Below are positions 26,082-35,398 of a DNA stretch of 58,941 nt, in pieces (position 1 is the stretch's first letter; every line of letters starts with the position of its first letter). The translations under genes and the position numbers were made by a program. The stretch is from positions 1 through 58,941 of the forward strand of contig DATLAK010000113.1 in the NCBI GenBank assembly GCA_035527535.1, written 5' to 3'. The notes beneath the pieces are model-generated. The model ran no database searches. It was not told the origin of the DNA and saw only the letters and a program-made list of their open reading frames with translations. This DNA comes from Armatimonadota bacterium (GTDB lineage Bacteria > Armatimonadota > Hebobacteria > GCA-020354555 > CP070648).

Positions 26082-28406
26082 ATGCAGGGCGATTGGACCT
26101 ACGGCGACACCGATGACAGAATCGCCGAGGACTTGCGACTCCGCCTGCCGGAGCGGATGCTCGATGCCCACGCGCACCTCTACCGGCGCGCCAGCCTGAA
26201 GGTATCGCCGCCCGACCTGTGGACGACGGGGCCCGAGGTCGCCACTGCGCAGGTATGGCGGGAGCACGTCGGCCGGCAGGTGGGGGAGGGTCGCCTGGTG
26301 GGGGCGCTGTTCGCGGGCATACCGACGGTGGCGCAGCTGGCGAGCCTGGCACGCGAGAACTCCTTCGTCCTGGAGCAGTGCGAGACGCTTCCCCACAGCC
26401 GCGGGCTGGTCATCATCTCCCCCGACTGGTCGCCCGCCACCGTGGCCGCATGTCTCGATCACCCCCAGTTCGCGGGTTTCAAGCCCTACCACACGCTCAG
26501 TAAGGAGACGCCGACTTTCGACGCGGCACTGGGCGCCTACCTGCCGCAGTGGGCCTGGGAGCTGGCGGACGAGCGCGGCCTCGTCATCCTGGTGCACCTG
26601 GTAAGGAGCCGCGCCCTGGCCGACCCCGACAACGCGCGCGAGCTGCGCGAGCACTGCCTTAAGTACCCGCGGGCCAAGGTGCTGCTGGCCCATGCCGCGC
26701 GCGGCTTTCATGCGCCCAACACGGTGCAGGGGCTGCCCGCCTTGCGGGGGCTGGAGAACGTGTGGTTCGACAGCTCCGGAATCTGCGAGGCGACCGCGCT
26801 CGCGGCCATCCTCACCGAGTTCGGCCCGCGCCGGCTGCTGTGGGGCAGCGATTTCCCGGTGTCCGAAATTCGCGGCCGCTGCGTGACCTTGGGCGACGGC
26901 TTCGCGTGGCTGCAGCACGACACGCTGGTGTGGGACAAGCTGATCCCCTCGTGCGAGCCCATCCTGGCGGGGCTGGAATCCCTGCGCGCACTGGCAGAGG
27001 CGGCAGACGATTTGGGCCTCAATGCAGCGGACCTTCAGGACATCTTCGCCGACAACGCCTTGCGCCTGCTCGGGTTGAAGCAGCAGTCTCGCGCCGTCAC
27101 CCAGGACCTTTATCGCCACGCCAAGCAGCGCCTCCCCGGCGGCACCCAGCTCGTGAGCAAGCGCCCGGAGATGATGGCGCCCGAGCAGTGGCCCGCCTAT
27201 TTCCGCGAGGCGCGCGGCTGCGAGACATGGGACCTCGACGGCCGCCGCTACTACGACATGTCCACCAACAGCGTCGGGGCGTGCCTGCTGGGCTTCCGCG
27301 ACCCCGAGGTCACGCGCGCGGTGCGGCGGCGCATCAACCTGGGCAGCATGTCCTCCCTCAACCCGCCGGAGGAGGTGGAGCTCGCCGACCTGCTGTGCGA
27401 GATTCACCCCTGGGCCGAGCAGGTGCGTTTCGCCCGCTGCGGCGGCGAAAGCTGCGCCATGGCGGCGCGCATCGCCCGCGCCACCACCGGCCGCTCGCTC
27501 ATCGCCGTCTGCGGCTATAGCGGATGGCACGACTGGTATCTCGCCGCCAACCTGGGCGAGACCGATGCCCTGCGAGGACATCTGCTGCCGGGACTGTCTC
27601 CCACGGGCGTCCCCGCCGAGCTGCGCGGCACCACCTTGACCTTCAGATACAATCAGCGCGAGGACCTGCAGGCGATCCTCGATGCGCACGGCGACCGGCT
27701 GGCGGCGGTGATCATGGAGCCCTGTCGCCACGCCGACCCGGAGCCGGGATTCCTGGAGTTCGTGCGGGAGAGCGCACACCGCGCGGGGGCGCTGCTGGTT
27801 TTCGACGAGATCAGCATCGGCTGGCGCCTGCACTTCGGCGGCGCTCACCTGCGCTTGGGGGTCAACCCGGATGCGGCCATCTTCGCCAAGGCCTTGGGCA
27901 ATGGCCACCCCATCGGCGCGGTTATCGGCACCCGCGAAGCGATGGCGGGCGCTCACGAGTCGTTCATCAGCAGCACCTACTGGACCGAGGGCGTCGGCCC
28001 GGCGGCAGCGCTGGCGACCGTGCACAAGCTGCGGCAGGTAGACGCGCCGGCGCATGTGGCGCGCGTCGGCGGCCAGGTGCAGGCGCTCTGGCGGGCCCAT
28101 GCCGACAAGCACCGCCTGCCGGTAACGGTGGACGGCGGCTACCCGTGCCTGGCCCGGTTCGCCTTCGACCACGAGCTGGCCCCGGAGCTGCGCACCCTCT
28201 ACACGCAGCTCATGCTGGAGCGGGGCTTTCTGGCGGGAACGAGCATCTACCCGACGCTGGCGCATACGGATGAAATCGTCGGGCTTTACGGCGAGGCCAT
28301 AGATGAGGTGTTCGCCGAGATCGCGGCCGCCCTGACGACGGGGGAGGTCAAGGCCCGGCTCAAGGGCCCGGTGGCGCACAGCGTCTTTTCGCGTTTGGTG
28401 GACTAG
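26082..28406 (+). CDS. Amidohydrolase - class III aminotransferase fusion
   Basis: This 774-residue protein joins two enzymes. Residues about 1-350 are an amidohydrolase-2 domain: DAHAHL with H30 and H32, VLLAHAARG, LLWGSDFP with the catalytic aspartate. Residues about 355-774 are a PLP aminotransferase of the glutamate-1-semialdehyde aminomutase type: LPGGTQLVSKRPE, the D575 motif VFDEISIGWR and the PLP lysine K603 in IFAKALGNGHPIGAVIG. ATG 26082 follows GGGAGATC. The two activities would act in sequence: ring or ester opening, then amino transfer, on a sugar-derived acid perhaps. The pairing is unfamiliar to me, and neighbours suggest sugar catabolism. Confidence 0.85.
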   Translation: MQGDWTYGDTDDRIAEDLRLRLPERMLDAHAHLYRRASLKVSPPDLWTTGPEVATAQVWREHVGRQVGEGRLVGALFAGIPTVAQLASLARENSFVLEQCETLPHSRGLVIISPDWSPATVAACLDHPQFAGFKPYHTLSKETPTFDAALGAYLPQWAWELADERGLVILVHLVRSRALADPDNARELREHCLKYPRAKVLLAHAARGFHAPNTVQGLPALRGLENVWFDSSGICEATALAAILTEFGPRRLLWGSDFPVSEIRGRCVTLGDGFAWLQHDTLVWDKLIPSCEPILAGLESLRALAEAADDLGLNAADLQDIFADNALRLLGLKQQSRAVTQDLYRHAKQRLPGGTQLVSKRPEMMAPEQWPAYFREARGCETWDLDGRRYYDMSTNSVGACLLGFRDPEVTRAVRRRINLGSMSSLNPPEEVELADLLCEIHPWAEQVRFARCGGESCAMAARIARATTGRSLIAVCGYSGWHDWYLAANLGETDALRGHLLPGLSPTGVPAELRGTTLTFRYNQREDLQAILDAHGDRLAAVIMEPCRHADPEPGFLEFVRESAHRAGALLVFDEISIGWRLHFGGAHLRLGVNPDAAIFAKALGNGHPIGAVIGTREAMAGAHESFISSTYWTEGVGPAAALATVHKLRQVDAPAHVARVGGQVQALWRAHADKHRLPVTVDGGYPCLARFAFDHELAPELRTLYTQLMLERGFLAGTSIYPTLAHTDEIVGLYGEAIDEVFAEIAAALTTGEVKARLKGPVAHSVFSRLVD

Positions 28407-28487
28407 GAGTGGCCAATACGCATGATCGCCGATAGCGACCTAGTGGAGCAGCACGGCAGGTATTGAGCGGCGAAGGAGACGGCAGTC

Positions 28488-29459
28488 ATGTCGGCGACCG
28501 CGAAACCCTGGTTGGAGCGCGAGCACATCCGCCTGGCCATGCTGGGCATGGTGGACGGCAACGGACATCCCTACTCTTGGAGCGCCATCTTCAACGGCTA
28601 CGATCCGGGGGAGATGGCGAAGTGCCCCTACCCGGCCATCGCCGCCTACTTGGGCAAGCAACCCAAGGACACGCTTCAGATCCCCGGCGCCCGGGTGACT
28701 CACGTTTGGACCGATGACCCGGCGCAGGCCCCGCTGGTGGCGAAGGCGTCGCTCATCCCCAACATCGCCGCGCGCCCGCAGGACGTGATCGGGCAGGTGG
28801 ACGCGGTCATCATCGCCACCGACAAGGGCCACGAGCACGTGGCGCGGTGCCGGCCATTCGTGGAGGCCGGTCTGCCGATCTTCGTGGACAAACCGCTGGT
28901 GGACAACGAGCAGGACCTGGCGACCTTCAGCGAGTGGGTGGCACAGGGCGCGCCCATCATGTCGTCGAGCTGCATGCGCTACTGCAAGGAGTATATGCCG
29001 TACCGAGTCTCCACCCATGAGTTGGGAGCGCTCAGATTCGCGTGTATCACCATGGCCAAGACCTGGGAGCGCTACGGCATCCACGCCCTGGAGGGGATCT
29101 ACCCCATTTTCGGGCCGGGGTTCATCTCGGCGCGCAATGCCGGGACCCGCGACCGCAATATCGTACATCTCAAACACCACCGTGGCGCGGACGCGGTGGT
29201 GGCGAGCATCGGCGACATGCTCGGCGCCTTCGGGGCGCTGCAGTTGTGCGGCACCGCCGGCCACGCGCAGGTCACCGCCGGTGACACGTTCCATTCCTTC
29301 AAGGCGCAGCTAGCGGCCTTTATCGAGTACCTGCGTACAGGTGAGCTCCCGTTTCCGTTCGCGGAGACCCAGGAGCTGATGAAGCTCGTCATCGCCGGCA
29401 TCCGCAGCCGCGAGGAAGGCGGGCGCGAGGTGGGGCTGGCCGAAATTATGCCGGCGTAG
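28488..29459 (+). CDS. Gfo/Idh/MocA-like oxidoreductase
   Basis: This 323-residue protein resembles NAD(P)-dependent sugar dehydrogenases. It has VDAVIIATDKGHEHVARCRPF, then IFVDKPLVDNEQDL (a DKP version of the EKP catalytic motif) and a C-terminal GTAGHAQVTAGDTFHSFK domain. The N-terminal nucleotide loop (RLAMLGMVDGNGHPYSWSAI) departs from the usual GxGxxG and includes an expanded insert before THVWTDD, as in a subset of family members. It lies 81 bp after the fusion gene with a GGAGA ribosome site. Likely oxidises or epimerises the pathway sugar. Confidence 0.78.
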   Translation: MSATAKPWLEREHIRLAMLGMVDGNGHPYSWSAIFNGYDPGEMAKCPYPAIAAYLGKQPKDTLQIPGARVTHVWTDDPAQAPLVAKASLIPNIAARPQDVIGQVDAVIIATDKGHEHVARCRPFVEAGLPIFVDKPLVDNEQDLATFSEWVAQGAPIMSSSCMRYCKEYMPYRVSTHELGALRFACITMAKTWERYGIHALEGIYPIFGPGFISARNAGTRDRNIVHLKHHRGADAVVASIGDMLGAFGALQLCGTAGHAQVTAGDTFHSFKAQLAAFIEYLRTGELPFPFAETQELMKLVIAGIRSREEGGREVGLAEIMPA

Positions 29460-29482
29460 CCGGCGCCGGCAAGGAGGCTCGA

Positions 29483-30277
29483 ATGTCCGAGGCGATTCCG
29501 CTCCGTATGCGCCCCAGCCGCGTCCTGCGCAAGCTGCGCGCGGGCGAGGTGGTGAGCTGCTTCAAGGTCAACTTCGCCGACGCGCGGCCGGTGGAGATCG
29601 TGGGCCTGGCCGGCTTCGACTGCGTGTGGGCGGATCTGGAGCACATCGCCAACGACTGGTCGCTGATAGAGAAGCAGGTCTGGGCGGCCAAGGCCTACGA
29701 TCTCGACGTGGTCGTGCGGGTGGCGCGCGGCAGCTACAGCGACTACGTGCGGCCGTTGGAACTGGACGCGGCGGGGATCATGGTGCCGCACGTCATGAGC
29801 CTGGCGGACGCCCGGCAAGTGGTGCGGATGACTCGCTTCCACCCGCTCGGGCGCCGGCCGGTTGACGGCGGCAACGCCGATGGCGCGTACTGCAACCTCG
29901 ACCTCGCCGACTACATGCGCCAAGCCAACGAGCAGCGCTTCGTGGCGGTTCAGATCGAGGACCCCGAGCCCCTGGCTGATCTGGAGGCCATCGCCGCAGT
30001 GGAGGGGATTGACATCATCTTCTTCGGCCCCGGCGACTTCAGCCAGGGCATCGGCGCGCCCGGGCAGTGGGACCACCCCCTGATCGCGGAAACTCGCCGG
30101 CGGATCGCGCGAGTGTGCCAAGGTGAGGGTAAGATCGCCGGCACACCCGGCACGCCGGCCACCCTGCGCGAGCTGGTTGACATGGGTTACCGGTTCGTCA
30201 CCATGGGCGCGGACGTGCTCGGCCTGAGCGCGTACTGCAAGGGGCTGGCAGCGGAGTTCGGCAAGCTGAGCAGGTGA
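29483..30277 (+). CDS. HpcH/HpaI-type aldolase
   Basis: This 264-residue class II aldolase has GFDCVWADLEH, the metal-site VAVQIEDPEPLADLEAI and FFGPGDFSQGIG, all hallmarks of the HpcH/HpaI (2-keto-3-deoxy-sugar acid aldolase / citrate lyase beta) family. It would split a 2-keto-3-deoxy acid into pyruvate and an aldehyde. The start follows GCAAGGAGG. Its last 27 bases fall in the 80-bp repeat that recurs at 33657, and its TGA overlaps a GTG that originally started the SDR gene, now found 3.4 kb away. Confidence 0.85.
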   Translation: MSEAIPLRMRPSRVLRKLRAGEVVSCFKVNFADARPVEIVGLAGFDCVWADLEHIANDWSLIEKQVWAAKAYDLDVVVRVARGSYSDYVRPLELDAAGIMVPHVMSLADARQVVRMTRFHPLGRRPVDGGNADGAYCNLDLADYMRQANEQRFVAVQIEDPEPLADLEAIAAVEGIDIIFFGPGDFSQGIGAPGQWDHPLIAETRRRIARVCQGEGKIAGTPGTPATLRELVDMGYRFVTMGADVLGLSAYCKGLAAEFGKLSR

Positions 30278-30330
30278 CGACGATGGGCGTGCGCGATCGG
30301 TTTTCTCTCGCGGGCAAGGTGGCGCTGGTC
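30251..30330 (+). repeat. 80-bp direct repeat, copy 1 (aldolase/SDR junction)
   Basis: This 80-bp block covers the last 27 bases of the aldolase gene and the first bases of an SDR gene. It is repeated at 33657-33736 with 2 differences (C/G in the ribosome site, G/T in codon 4 of the SDR). The pair brackets the DUF6067-like gene. The interior of the insert begins directly at 30331. Confidence 0.95.
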
Positions 30331-30468
30331 GCGTCACTGCGAGCTGTTTGCGGCGGCCCGCACCCACAGCAGCCGGCCGGAGAGGTCGGTGGAGATCTCA
30401 ACCGGACAAGCGATGTCAACGTCTTCGCCGGTCAAGACATCCGTCGTCTGCAATGCCGCCGGCGGTAG
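30274..30468 (+). pseudogene. Truncated 5' copy of the SDR gene
   Basis: The frame starts like the intact SDR gene at 33689 (FSLAGKVALV) but loses homology right after GKVALV, where the inserted DNA begins, and reads into antisense of the glycosidase gene until a stop at 30468. The ribosome site is altered (GAGCAGG against GAGGAGG). It is a leftover of the duplication and is not expected to be functional. Confidence 0.8.
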
Positions 30469-33351
30469 GCCCATCGCGGGCCGATCGAGTTGCAGCGAGA
30501 CATCCAATTTCTGCTCCAGCCACACAGCCAAGGGCGGATGCCAGGTGGCGATTGCCAGCAGGGCGCCGTTCGATGGATGGCAGAAGGCGGTCACCAGTGT
30601 CTCGGGGCGATCCACGACCACGGCGGCCGGCCGTTGCCACCATCCGCACATTCGCGCGTCTTTGATCCCGAAGCGGTCGAAAAATCGCCACAGCGCCTGC
30701 TGGCGGTCAGTGCCCGCCCCCCAGCCCATGCGCGGCCAAATGCCGAACAGCATTCCGCGGGCGAAGTACTGCTCCTTCGACAGCATCTCCGAGGGCACGC
30801 CAAAGGGCACCCCCGAGATCTCCACCAACCACGCCCAGGGGTCGAAAGCATCGTAGGGGAAACCTTCGCCGTGCCAGATGCTATCGGTGAAAGGTAGGCA
30901 CAACATGTAGGTCGTGATGGGCGAATCAAGCAACGTGTCGCCGTGATGCGCGTCGATCGTCGCCGCGGGCTGCGTCTCCTGGAAGATGGTCCACAGTCGC
31001 TTGGCCATCTCGCGGTGCGCCAGCGTCGAACCGTCGGCGCCGTCCCAATACGCGCCATCGGTGCCGAAGTGCCGCGTCATGTAGCGCATGGCCTCGAGAT
31101 AGAAGTTTCCAGTGCGCTTATCATTAGCCATCCCCACCGTGTGCTCGTTGCCCAGGTCGCGGTGCAAGCGCGGCCAGCCCGGGGGCAATCCGTCGGGCAG
31201 GTGATTCTCATGCCAGGCATCCTGGAAGCGCAACCGCGGGTTCGGGTCATCCGCATCGGGAAACCGAAAACCTTCATATACCAACGCCCAAAACTCGGGC
31301 GCCAGCGTGGACAATTCACGCCCCGAGTTGTAGACCTTGACCAAGATGCCGCGCTTGTGCGCCTCCGCCGTCAGCCGTGACAGGTTGTCCGGTCCCTCCC
31401 ACTGCCAGGGGTAGTTGAACGCCGGTCCCCACCAATCATGCAAGTTAAGGCGCTTGACTCCCAACGACTTTACTTCATCAAGCCGCAGGCAGTTGTCGCG
31501 CAGATAGCTCTGCGGGGTGTCCTCATCAGAAGGCTCGAATCCCCCGCCCCGGTGCAGGTAGCGGAAATCCCAATGACGCGGGTCCGGTGGTTTCACCGGA
31601 GTCGGGCGCAATGCGAACGTCATTTGCCACGTCGCTGCCGGCCCCAGGTCGTGCGCGCCCAGGTTCAGGCGCAGCACGACCTCGTCGTCGTTCTCAGTGA
31701 CGGTGGCGGCATCCACCCGTGATACGTCCTGCCACGGAACCGTGTCCCACGTCATCCAGCCCAGCCCCGCGTCCACGGATCCCAGCCACAAGTCAGGGGT
31801 GAAGCATTCCGCGTGGCGCGCGATCTTACGCCAAGCGCGATCACCATCCCGCCGCCCCCGGTAACCCATGCCGGACGCCAGCTCGGCGTGCCGTCTGCGC
31901 CATGACACACTGAGCGCCAGATCGCTCACCGCGCAAAGATCCTTGGCATCAAGCCGCAGCGTGATCACCGCGCAACCATCGAACTCCATCCAGCCGTCAA
32001 CGGCGAGCTTCAGCGCACCAGCGTTGGCAGCGCCGCGCCAGGCGACTCGCGCGTCGGTCGCCTGCGTGATCTCGAACGCGCCGTCATGCAGCGCCAACTG
32101 CGCGCCGCCACAATTGCCGGTGAGCGTGATCGGCGCGGCCAGGATGTCCTCGCCCCCGCAGGTGAGCCTCTCCGGCAGGCCGCAGGCATTGAGTGCCAAA
32201 GTATGCCCCCAGGTGGATATGGCTCGCCCCTCCTGCGAGATCCGCAGCGGAGCGAAGGGCGGATAGACCCCTCCCGACAGCCCGATGCTGCTGTCGAGCC
32301 AACGCAAACGGCTGAGCCGCCAAAGCTCGTGATCCCCCTGGTCCGCAACCACGGCCTCGGATATCCGCAAGCGGATGGGCACGCTGGTCGCGGGCAAACC
32401 CGCAGGTTGCACCGTGACCGCCCCGGTGTACGCGCCGCCGGCGGCATCTTCAGGGATATCCACGCCGAACCACAGCGCCCGCACCTGTCCTTTCGGCAGT
32501 GCGAACGGGCCCGCGGGATTCCGCACGTAGGCCGCCTTGCTCCTCGACTCCAAGGTCAGGCACTGGATGCGCGCGCCCGGGATCACGCCGTGTTCGGAGC
32601 GCAGATCAGTGCAGGTGACCGTGAGGTCCGGCGCGCCCTGCCGACACGCCCAGATGCCAAGCTCGAAGACGCGATACTCGTTGCGGTCCGCGGCGAGCTC
32701 GATTTCAGTTCGGGGACCTTGTCGCGCCCAGTGCGCTGGGATCTCCAGGTTGAGTTTGATGGGGTGGTCCCGGTCCTCGGGGAACACCAGGTAAGAAGCG
32801 CATGGAAAGCGCGCCAGCAGATCGTCAACCTCCGACTTGAGCGCAATCGTCTCCATCGGATAGAAGCTGTCGAGCGCGCAGCGCGCCTCGATACGCTTCG
32901 CTGCCGCCGCAACTGGCGCGACGCTCGTCTCGGCGGCTAGCAGCCACGACCGCGACGGCTCGAAGAAAGCGGGCTCCGCCGCGCCGTAGTACAGATGATA
33001 TACTCCGGGGCCGGCCACGGGCCGGAACTCGATGACTACGCGCTCCTGATCGTAGTGCAGCAGGCGCGCGTCGGCGATCTCTTCCTTGGTCGCGGCGCTG
33101 AGAAGCTTGAGGCCTTTCATGCGAATGGAGCGGCTGGACCTGCGCCAGACCGCTTCGCCGCGCGCCACGTCGCCCGCCCGGCTCACTGCGAAGACTATCC
33201 GGCACGGCCAGATGTTCCAGTTGAACAACTTGCGGCGGCCGGGTTTGTCGCCGCCCCAGGCGATCTCCGCCCACCGCTTCTCGCCCGAGCGCTGCTGATC
33301 CACGGGCCAGGCGTCCATTTCGGCTTGTGAAACGACTACGTGCTCAAGCAT
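30334..33351 (-). CDS. Glycoside hydrolase-like protein (DUF6067-type)
   Basis: This 1005-residue protein shows N-terminal beta-sandwich regions, then WLGSVDAGLGWMTWDTVPWQ and a catalytic-barrel part with RLNLHDWWGPAFNYPW, DGAYWDGADG and ATIDAHHGDT, ending in a beta domain. This architecture matches the DUF6067/GH123-related proteins common in polysaccharide-degrading lineages. Acidic residues of DGAYWDGAD could be catalytic. No signal peptide is visible. It runs opposite to the operon around it, its stop is 4 bp from the repeat edge, and it lies wholly within the inserted segment. Confidence 0.65.
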   Translation of the reverse strand: MLEHVVVSQAEMDAWPVDQQRSGEKRWAEIAWGGDKPGRRKLFNWNIWPCRIVFAVSRAGDVARGEAVWRRSSRSIRMKGLKLLSAATKEEIADARLLHYDQERVVIEFRPVAGPGVYHLYYGAAEPAFFEPSRSWLLAAETSVAPVAAAAKRIEARCALDSFYPMETIALKSEVDDLLARFPCASYLVFPEDRDHPIKLNLEIPAHWARQGPRTEIELAADRNEYRVFELGIWACRQGAPDLTVTCTDLRSEHGVIPGARIQCLTLESRSKAAYVRNPAGPFALPKGQVRALWFGVDIPEDAAGGAYTGAVTVQPAGLPATSVPIRLRISEAVVADQGDHELWRLSRLRWLDSSIGLSGGVYPPFAPLRISQEGRAISTWGHTLALNACGLPERLTCGGEDILAAPITLTGNCGGAQLALHDGAFEITQATDARVAWRGAANAGALKLAVDGWMEFDGCAVITLRLDAKDLCAVSDLALSVSWRRRHAELASGMGYRGRRDGDRAWRKIARHAECFTPDLWLGSVDAGLGWMTWDTVPWQDVSRVDAATVTENDDEVVLRLNLGAHDLGPAATWQMTFALRPTPVKPPDPRHWDFRYLHRGGGFEPSDEDTPQSYLRDNCLRLDEVKSLGVKRLNLHDWWGPAFNYPWQWEGPDNLSRLTAEAHKRGILVKVYNSGRELSTLAPEFWALVYEGFRFPDADDPNPRLRFQDAWHENHLPDGLPPGWPRLHRDLGNEHTVGMANDKRTGNFYLEAMRYMTRHFGTDGAYWDGADGSTLAHREMAKRLWTIFQETQPAATIDAHHGDTLLDSPITTYMLCLPFTDSIWHGEGFPYDAFDPWAWLVEISGVPFGVPSEMLSKEQYFARGMLFGIWPRMGWGAGTDRQQALWRFFDRFGIKDARMCGWWQRPAAVVVDRPETLVTAFCHPSNGALLAIATWHPPLAVWLEQKLDVSLQLDRPAMGLPPAALQTTDVLTGEDVDIACPVEISTDLSGRLLWVRAAANSSQ

Positions 33352-33656
33352 TGGTTGATTGCCTCTGGTGCTTCACGCGCGGCGTCCGCAGGTGGATTTC
33401 CTTCCGCGGCAGAGCGACTCCTGCCATTGGCGGCGCAGCGCAGAGGTAAGGCTGGCGGCCTTGGCGAACGGTCAATCTTCATTGGGCGCGCCGGCCAAGC
33501 TGCACATCTGCGGCACCGGGAGCGCCGTGCATTGCGAGCCCGGCTCAGCCCAAAGTGTCGGAGCGTACAGCCAAGCGACAGGTGTTCACCGCACTGGGTG
33601 GTTTGCACGTTTGCCCGGAAGGCGGGACTGAAATGCTCATCCCCCGAGGGGCGCTA
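33352..33656. other. Right part of the insert, no gene
   Basis: These 305 bp between the glycosidase start and repeat copy 2 contain no convincing gene. The last bases before the repeat, read in the aldolase frame, give LIPRGALAEFGKLRR, similar to the real aldolase end KGLAAEFGKLSR. This suggests that the segment arrived with the tail of a related aldolase gene. No transposase or inverted end is visible. Confidence 0.5.
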
Positions 33657-33736
33657 GCGGAGTTCGGCAAGCTGAGGAGGTGACGACGATGGGCGTGCTC
33701 GATCGGTTTTCTCTCGCGGGCAAGGTGGCGCTGGTC
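33657..33736 (+). repeat. 80-bp direct repeat, copy 2
   Basis: The second copy of the aldolase/SDR junction, 3406 bp after the first. It contains the functional SDR start with the intact GAGGAGG ribosome site. Confidence 0.95.
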
Positions 33737-34474
33737 ACGGGCGGCGCCGGGCTCTACGGCCGCCAGATCGTGGCCGCGATAGCGGAGGCGGGCGCGCGCA
33801 CCTTCATCGCCTCGCGCAACCTGGAGGCCCTGGAGAAGGTCGCGGCCGAGCACCGCAAGGCGGGCGCCGACGTCACCGCTCTGCAATACGACCAGGGCGA
33901 CGAGGGCTCCATCCTTGCCTTGCGGGACGAGCTCATGCGCCGCGCCGGCCGCATTGACGTGCTGGTCAACAACGCCGTCACCCGCCCCATGAAAGCGGGT
34001 TACCTTGACGACGCCTCCACCTTCGCCGAGAGCATGCGCGTCAATGCCACCGGCCTCTTCGTCATCACCCGCGCGTTCGGCGACATCATGGCCGAGCAGC
34101 GCGCCGGCTCCATCATCAACATCAGCTCGATCTACGGTGTGGTCGGCCCCGACCCCACCAACTACCGCGGCACCGACATGAGTGGCTGGGGCGCGGACTA
34201 CTGCTTCCACAAGGCGGGAATGATCAACTTCACGCGCCTGGTTGGCAGCTACTACGGCCCTCGCGGGGTAAGGTGCAACTGCGTCTGCCCCGGCGGCCTG
34301 CGCAGCCCCACGCAGCCGGAAACCTTCGTCCGCCAGTACGGCGACCACACCTTCCTGGGGCGGCTGGCCGACGACACCGACCTCATGGGCGTCATCGTCT
34401 TTCTCGCCTCCGATGCCTCACTCTATGTCACCGGCGCCAACATCATGGTGGATGGTGGCTACACGGCGAAATAG
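33689..34474 (+). CDS. SDR-family oxidoreductase
   Basis: This 261-residue short-chain dehydrogenase has the NAD(P)-binding TGGAGLYG near residue 17, LVNNAV, the serine in INISSIYG, and the catalytic YCFHK (YxxxK). The stretch between serine and tyrosine is longer than usual (VVGPDPTNYRGTDMSGWGAD), as in gluconate 5-dehydrogenase-like relatives. ATG 33689 has ideal spacing from GAGGAGG; GTG 33680 is also in frame. It directly abuts the aldo/keto reductase gene. It probably oxidises or reduces a keto-sugar acid feeding the aldolase. Confidence 0.88.
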   Translation: MGVLDRFSLAGKVALVTGGAGLYGRQIVAAIAEAGARTFIASRNLEALEKVAAEHRKAGADVTALQYDQGDEGSILALRDELMRRAGRIDVLVNNAVTRPMKAGYLDDASTFAESMRVNATGLFVITRAFGDIMAEQRAGSIINISSIYGVVGPDPTNYRGTDMSGWGADYCFHKAGMINFTRLVGSYYGPRGVRCNCVCPGGLRSPTQPETFVRQYGDHTFLGRLADDTDLMGVIVFLASDASLYVTGANIMVDGGYTAK

Positions 34475-35398
34475 ATGCTCACCGCGCGACTTGACGACCT
34501 GGCCCTCTCCCGGCTCATGCTGGGCACGGTTCAACTCGGCATGCCCTACGGCATCGCCAACCGCGCCGGGCAGCCATCCTACGAGGTCGCTCGCGACATC
34601 ATCGCCTGCGCTTATGAGGGCGGCGTAACCTGCTTCGACACCGCGGCAGCCTACGGCGCGAGCGAGCAGGTTCTGGGTCAGGCGCTAGCGGAGCTCGGCC
34701 TCGCCGACCGGATGACGGTGGCCACCAAGATCCGCCCGGTCGAGGATCGGACCTTCTCCGACGCAGCGGCGCGGGAGAAGATCGAGGGGTCGGTAGCCGG
34801 CTCCCTGCGGGCGCTGCGGCTGGAGGCGCTGCCGCTGTGCCTGTTCCACCGCGAGCATGATTTCCGCTGCATCGAGCACCTGCTCCGGCTGAAGGAGAAG
34901 GGGCTGGTGCGGCACGTTGGCGCGTCGGTCATGACGCCAAAGGCAACCGCCGCCATCATCGGCTCGGGCCTGGCGGAGGCGGTGCAGCTGCCGGCCAGCC
35001 TGCTCGATCACCGTTTTGCGCGCGCGGGGATCCTGACCGAGGCGCGGCGCCGTGGGGTGGCGGTCTTCGCGCGCAGCATCTACTTGCAGGGGTCGCTGCT
35101 GATGTCGGAGCGGGAGATTCCGTCCTGCCTGGAGGCCGCAATCCCCGTGCGCCGCGAGCTGGAGGCCTTGGCGCGCGAGGCCGGCATGAGCCTGGCGGAG
35201 CTGGCTGCGCGTTACGTTCTCAGCCTCGACGGGGTCACCTGCGTCGTGATCGGTATGGAGTCCGTCGAGCAACTGCGCGAGAACCTGACGCTGATCGAGC
35301 GCGGCCCGCTCGCCCCCGCTCTTTGCGCCGCTATCGGCAGGGCGGTGCCCGAGCTGCCGGACGACCTGCTGATGCCCAACCGATGGCAGAACGTCTGA
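34475..35398 (+). CDS. Aldo/keto reductase
   Basis: This 307-residue (alpha/beta)8 enzyme has LMLGTVQLGMPYG at the N-terminus, GVTCFDTAAAYGASE containing the catalytic Asp and Tyr, MTVATKI with the lysine, and a C-terminal VVIGMESVEQLRENL NADPH site. The catalytic histidine position reads LFHREHDF. It resembles the sugar-nucleotide/inositol-type AKRs found in catabolic operons. The ATG follows the SDR stop without a gap. It would handle an aldehyde or keto sugar from the same pathway. Confidence 0.85.
   Translation: MLTARLDDLALSRLMLGTVQLGMPYGIANRAGQPSYEVARDIIACAYEGGVTCFDTAAAYGASEQVLGQALAELGLADRMTVATKIRPVEDRTFSDAAAREKIEGSVAGSLRALRLEALPLCLFHREHDFRCIEHLLRLKEKGLVRHVGASVMTPKATAAIIGSGLAEAVQLPASLLDHRFARAGILTEARRRGVAVFARSIYLQGSLLMSEREIPSCLEAAIPVRRELEALAREAGMSLAELAARYVLSLDGVTCVVIGMESVEQLRENLTLIERGPLAPALCAAIGRAVPELPDDLLMPNRWQNV

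Noticed and set aside
26076-28379. 767-codon minus-strand open frame opposite the fusion gene
   Set aside because: It has the same antisense character; both plus-strand domains carry intact catalytic motifs.
33340-33657. 105-codon frame in the right part of the insert
   Set aside because: It overlaps the glycosidase start, lacks a ribosome site and has an Arg/Ala-rich product; treated as non-coding.
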